The notes under the pieces are model-generated. The model saw nothing but the letters and a program-made list of their open reading frames with translations. It had not been told where the DNA came from and did not search any database. A stretch of DNA of 6,730 bases from NCBI GenBank assembly GCA_964390945.1, contig CAYMIV010000026.1, positions 1-6,730 on the forward strand, given 5' to 3'. Shown piece by piece: positions 5,022-6,730 of this stretch; position 1 is the stretch's first letter; each line of letters opens with the position of its first letter. The translations under genes and the position numbers were made by a program. This DNA is from Damh-18 sp964390945. Lineage in GTDB: Bacteria > Patescibacteriota > Minisyncoccia > Phycocordibacterales > UBA918.

Positions 5022-5813
5022 CTACTCGTTTCGAGCCAAGACAATAAGATTTTTAAGCAGTACAGCAATCGTCACGGGCCCAATGCCGCCGGGGACAGGT
5101 GTAAAAAGTGAAGCTTTTTCAGCACATTCTGAGGTCGCGTCGCCTCGGAGCATTCCGCCCTCCTCTGAAGTGCCCGCATCAAGAATAACGACACCGTCTT
5201 TTATCATGTCTGGGGTAAGGAGACCGGGAACACCCGCGCCACAAACAATAATGTCGGCATTTTTGGTGTGACTTACAATATCGATGGTTTCCTTGGTAAC
5301 AACGCTCACATACGCACCCTCCGACTCAAACCACCGGAGCGCGGGCACGCCGACGAGCCTCCCTGCACCAATAATGGTGACATATTTTTCTTTTGATTCG
5401 ATTCTGTTCTGACGAAGTATTTCCGCTATTGCCCCAACCACTGGGGAAAGTACTTGTGTTGTATTTGGGTTGAGTGCGTCGACATCGTGTGTTATGGGAA
5501 CCGCAGCAAGAATGGAAGCGGTAGCAACGTGCGGCGGGAGCGGCAGTTGAACAATGATGCCGTCTGCGGTTTTTGTGCACGCATTAATCGTCGCCAAAAA
5601 ATCCTCTGTGGCGCTCTCGTTCGAAAGAGTGATGACATCGGTTTCAATGCCCGCCTGCGTAGCCTTTTTTTCTTTGAGCGCCAAATATTTTTGCGTCTCG
5701 AAATTCGGAGCACAGGTGATGATGGCGAGACGCGGTGCACGCTCACGACGAGAAATCTCGAGCCGCATATCCTCATACATTTTTTCCGCAATTTTTCTTC
5801 CGTCAATAATCAT
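5022..5813 (-). CDS. folD: Methylenetetrahydrofolate dehydrogenase/cyclohydrolase FolD, divergent
   Basis: FolD interconverts 5,10-methylene- and 10-formyl-tetrahydrofolate in the cytoplasm, supplying one-carbon units. The 263-residue product has KYLALKEKKATQAGI (42-56), where Tyr43 and Lys47 fit the catalytic Tyr-x3-Lys. DGIIVQLPLPPH (84-95) gives Gln89, and DVDALNP (110-116) gives the folate-binding Asp112. The Rossmann segment is VTIIGAGRLVGVP, then ADIIVCGAGVPGLLTPDMIK, ILDAG and TPVPGGIGPVTIAVLLKN, the last being the family hallmark. It is shorter than the usual 280-300. Two usual motifs are changed: GRS-x-IVG at the cofactor loop reads GAGRLVG, and the D-V-G-I-N segment reads D-A-G-T-S. 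Cofactor preference may differ from typical NADP enzymes (inference). ATG 5813 is the natural start, with the fold beginning at residue 2. Confidence 0.93.
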   Translation of the reverse strand: MIIDGRKIAEKMYEDMRLEISRRERAPRLAIITCAPNFETQKYLALKEKKATQAGIETDVITLSNESATEDFLATINACTKTADGIIVQLPLPPHVATASILAAVPITHDVDALNPNTTQVLSPVVGAIAEILRQNRIESKEKYVTIIGAGRLVGVPALRWFESEGAYVSVVTKETIDIVSHTKNADIIVCGAGVPGLLTPDMIKDGVVILDAGTSEEGGMLRGDATSECAEKASLFTPVPGGIGPVTIAVLLKNLIVLARNE

Positions 5814-5819
5814 TGGGAA

Positions 5820-5828
5820 AATATACCA
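5820..5828 (-). promoter_or_regulatory. Extended -10 promoter giving a probably leaderless folD mRNA
   Basis: On the minus strand TGGTATATT (5828-5820) fits the extended -10 pattern TG-n-TATAAT, with a 5-of-6 hexamer and no clear -35. Six bases later the expected +1 falls on the A of the folD ATG (5813). That would make a leaderless message, in line with the lack of any Shine-Dalgarno. Confidence 0.45.
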
Positions 5829-5965
5829 TTGGCATAGAATAAATGCATGATTCAGAACTTATTAGAGTGACTCAGTCAGGTATGAGGCGCTAAGGAATAA
5901 AAACATGAGTCGTATTACTATTCGATGAGTATTTGAGTGACGAAAGCAACAAGTAGAGGGTTATT
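5829..5965. other. Spacer between epimerase gene and folD
   Basis: This is 137 bp of AT-rich sequence with no convincing gene. It holds a small palindrome TGACTCAGTCA (near 5868-5878) and several GAGT-containing words. I see no hairpin with a T-run to end the epimerase transcript. Confidence 0.4.
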
Positions 5966-6730
5966 CTAGTACGTTCTAACTTTATAGTATTCAAGGTACC
6001 ATTCAATAAACCGTCTGATCCCATCATGAATGGGGGTCTTTGGGTCGTACCCAAGCCGGGTCCTGGCTTTACTTACGTCCGCCCACGTTGCGGGCACGTC
6101 GCCCGGCTGCATCGGTTGCAGGTCGAGCTCAGCCTTCTTTCCGAGTGCATCCTCAATGGCGCGGATGTAGTCCATGAGTCCTTCTGGCGCACCCCTCCCA
6201 ATATTGTAAATCTCGAACCCTTCCGGCTTCTGGAGCGCCCCCACAAATCCGGAGACGGTGTCGTCAATGTACGTGAAATCACGCTTCATCTCTCCCCCGT
6301 TGAATACCTTAATCGGCTCACCCTTCAACATCGCCTCAGTGAAGAGAAAGAGCGCCATGTCGGGTCTCCCCCACGGTCCGTACACTGTAAAAGGTCGGAT
6401 GATGGTAATGTTCATCCCGAAGAGGTGGTGGTACGCGTGCGCGAGAAGCTCAGTCGCCCGCTTCGATGCCGCATATATGGAAATGGGGGTATCAACGCGG
6501 TCCTCCTCCATAAAGGGCATCGCTGTATTCGTACCGTAGACCGACGATGACGATGCGATGACGATGTGGGGAACTTTATAGCGCTTTACCGCCTCAAAGA
6601 GGTTGAGCGTGCCGACATAGTTTGTATCAGCGTACACGTATGGATTTTCAAGAGAATACCGTACCCCCGCTTGAGCCGCTAAATGACATACTGCATCAAA
6701 AGAGTGTTTCTCAAACAATTCGTTTATCGC
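5966..6730 (-). CDS. UDP-glucuronate 4-epimerase-like NAD-dependent epimerase, N terminus outside window
   Basis: This extended short-chain dehydrogenase/reductase probably interconverts UDP-glucuronate and UDP-galacturonate for surface polysaccharide. The 254 visible residues lack the N-terminal GxxGxxG (about 70 residues beyond the window). The frame is open to the edge, and the TTG at 6718 is an internal Leu, not a start. Seen in order: HLAAQAGVRYS, ASSSSVYG, IYAASK with the catalytic Tyr-x3-Lys (visible residues 86-90), FTVYGPWGRPDMALFLFTEA, GGEMKRDFTYIDDTV, and a C-terminal PGDVPATWADVSKARTRLGY followed by GIRRFIEWYLEYY. The GPWGRPDMA and QPGDVPATWAD motifs are those of the CapI/LpsL group, which favours UDP-GlcA 4-epimerase over GalE or dTDP-glucose dehydratase. 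The lack of a following sugar gene means the rest of the cluster, if any, lies to the right. Confidence 0.88.
   Translation of the reverse strand, partial: AINELFEKHSFDAVCHLAAQAGVRYSLENPYVYADTNYVGTLNLFEAVKRYKVPHIVIASSSSVYGTNTAMPFMEEDRVDTPISIYAASKRATELLAHAYHHLFGMNITIIRPFTVYGPWGRPDMALFLFTEAMLKGEPIKVFNGGEMKRDFTYIDDTVSGFVGALQKPEGFEIYNIGRGAPEGLMDYIRAIEDALGKKAELDLQPMQPGDVPATWADVSKARTRLGYDPKTPIHDGIRRFIEWYLEYYKVRTY

Overview
The window looks like a piece of a candidate-phyla-radiation (Patescibacteria) genome, most likely a parcubacterium. The 16S rRNA 5' end carries the GCGTGGATGAGGCATGCAAG-type signature I associate with Parcubacteria. The 16S gene holds an ORF-bearing insertion, the UMP kinase is of the archaeal-like type, and the genes lack clear Shine-Dalgarno sequences. 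The assignment rests on recognition, not on a database search.

Layout. Positions 1-558 (minus strand) are the first part of a 16S rRNA gene, cut by the window edge at about E. coli position 290. Inside it, the tip of variable helix h6 (V1) is expanded by about 255 nt. That expansion is almost wholly an 83-codon GIY-YIG nuclease ORF, closed by 24-nt complementary arms. Positions 559-1033 form a long gene-free rRNA leader packed with hairpins. It is driven by a near-consensus minus-strand promoter (TTGACC, 16 nt, TATAAT) at 1040-1067. Diverging from this is pyrH (UMP kinase, 1151-1846, plus strand).

pyrH converges, with one base between stop codons, on a minus-strand block read right to left: folD (5022-5813), a 97-bp palindromic element (4888-4984), then secD (3362-4777), secF (2399-3352) and a small P-loop kinase (1848-2426). 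secD, secF and the kinase are tightly spaced or overlapping and probably form one transcript. SecD and SecF together make the proton-driven accessory complex of the Sec translocon; FolD supplies one-carbon folate units. At the right edge is a truncated minus-strand UDP-glucuronate 4-epimerase-like gene (5966-6730), probably for surface polysaccharide precursors.

The most unusual item is the nuclease ORF in the 16S V1 hairpin. It has no room for a self-splicing intron core, and its geometry resembles the RNase III-excised intervening sequences of some bacterial 23S rRNAs. Its last three codons and stop lie in one arm of the stem, so completing translation and holding the full rRNA helix appear mutually exclusive.
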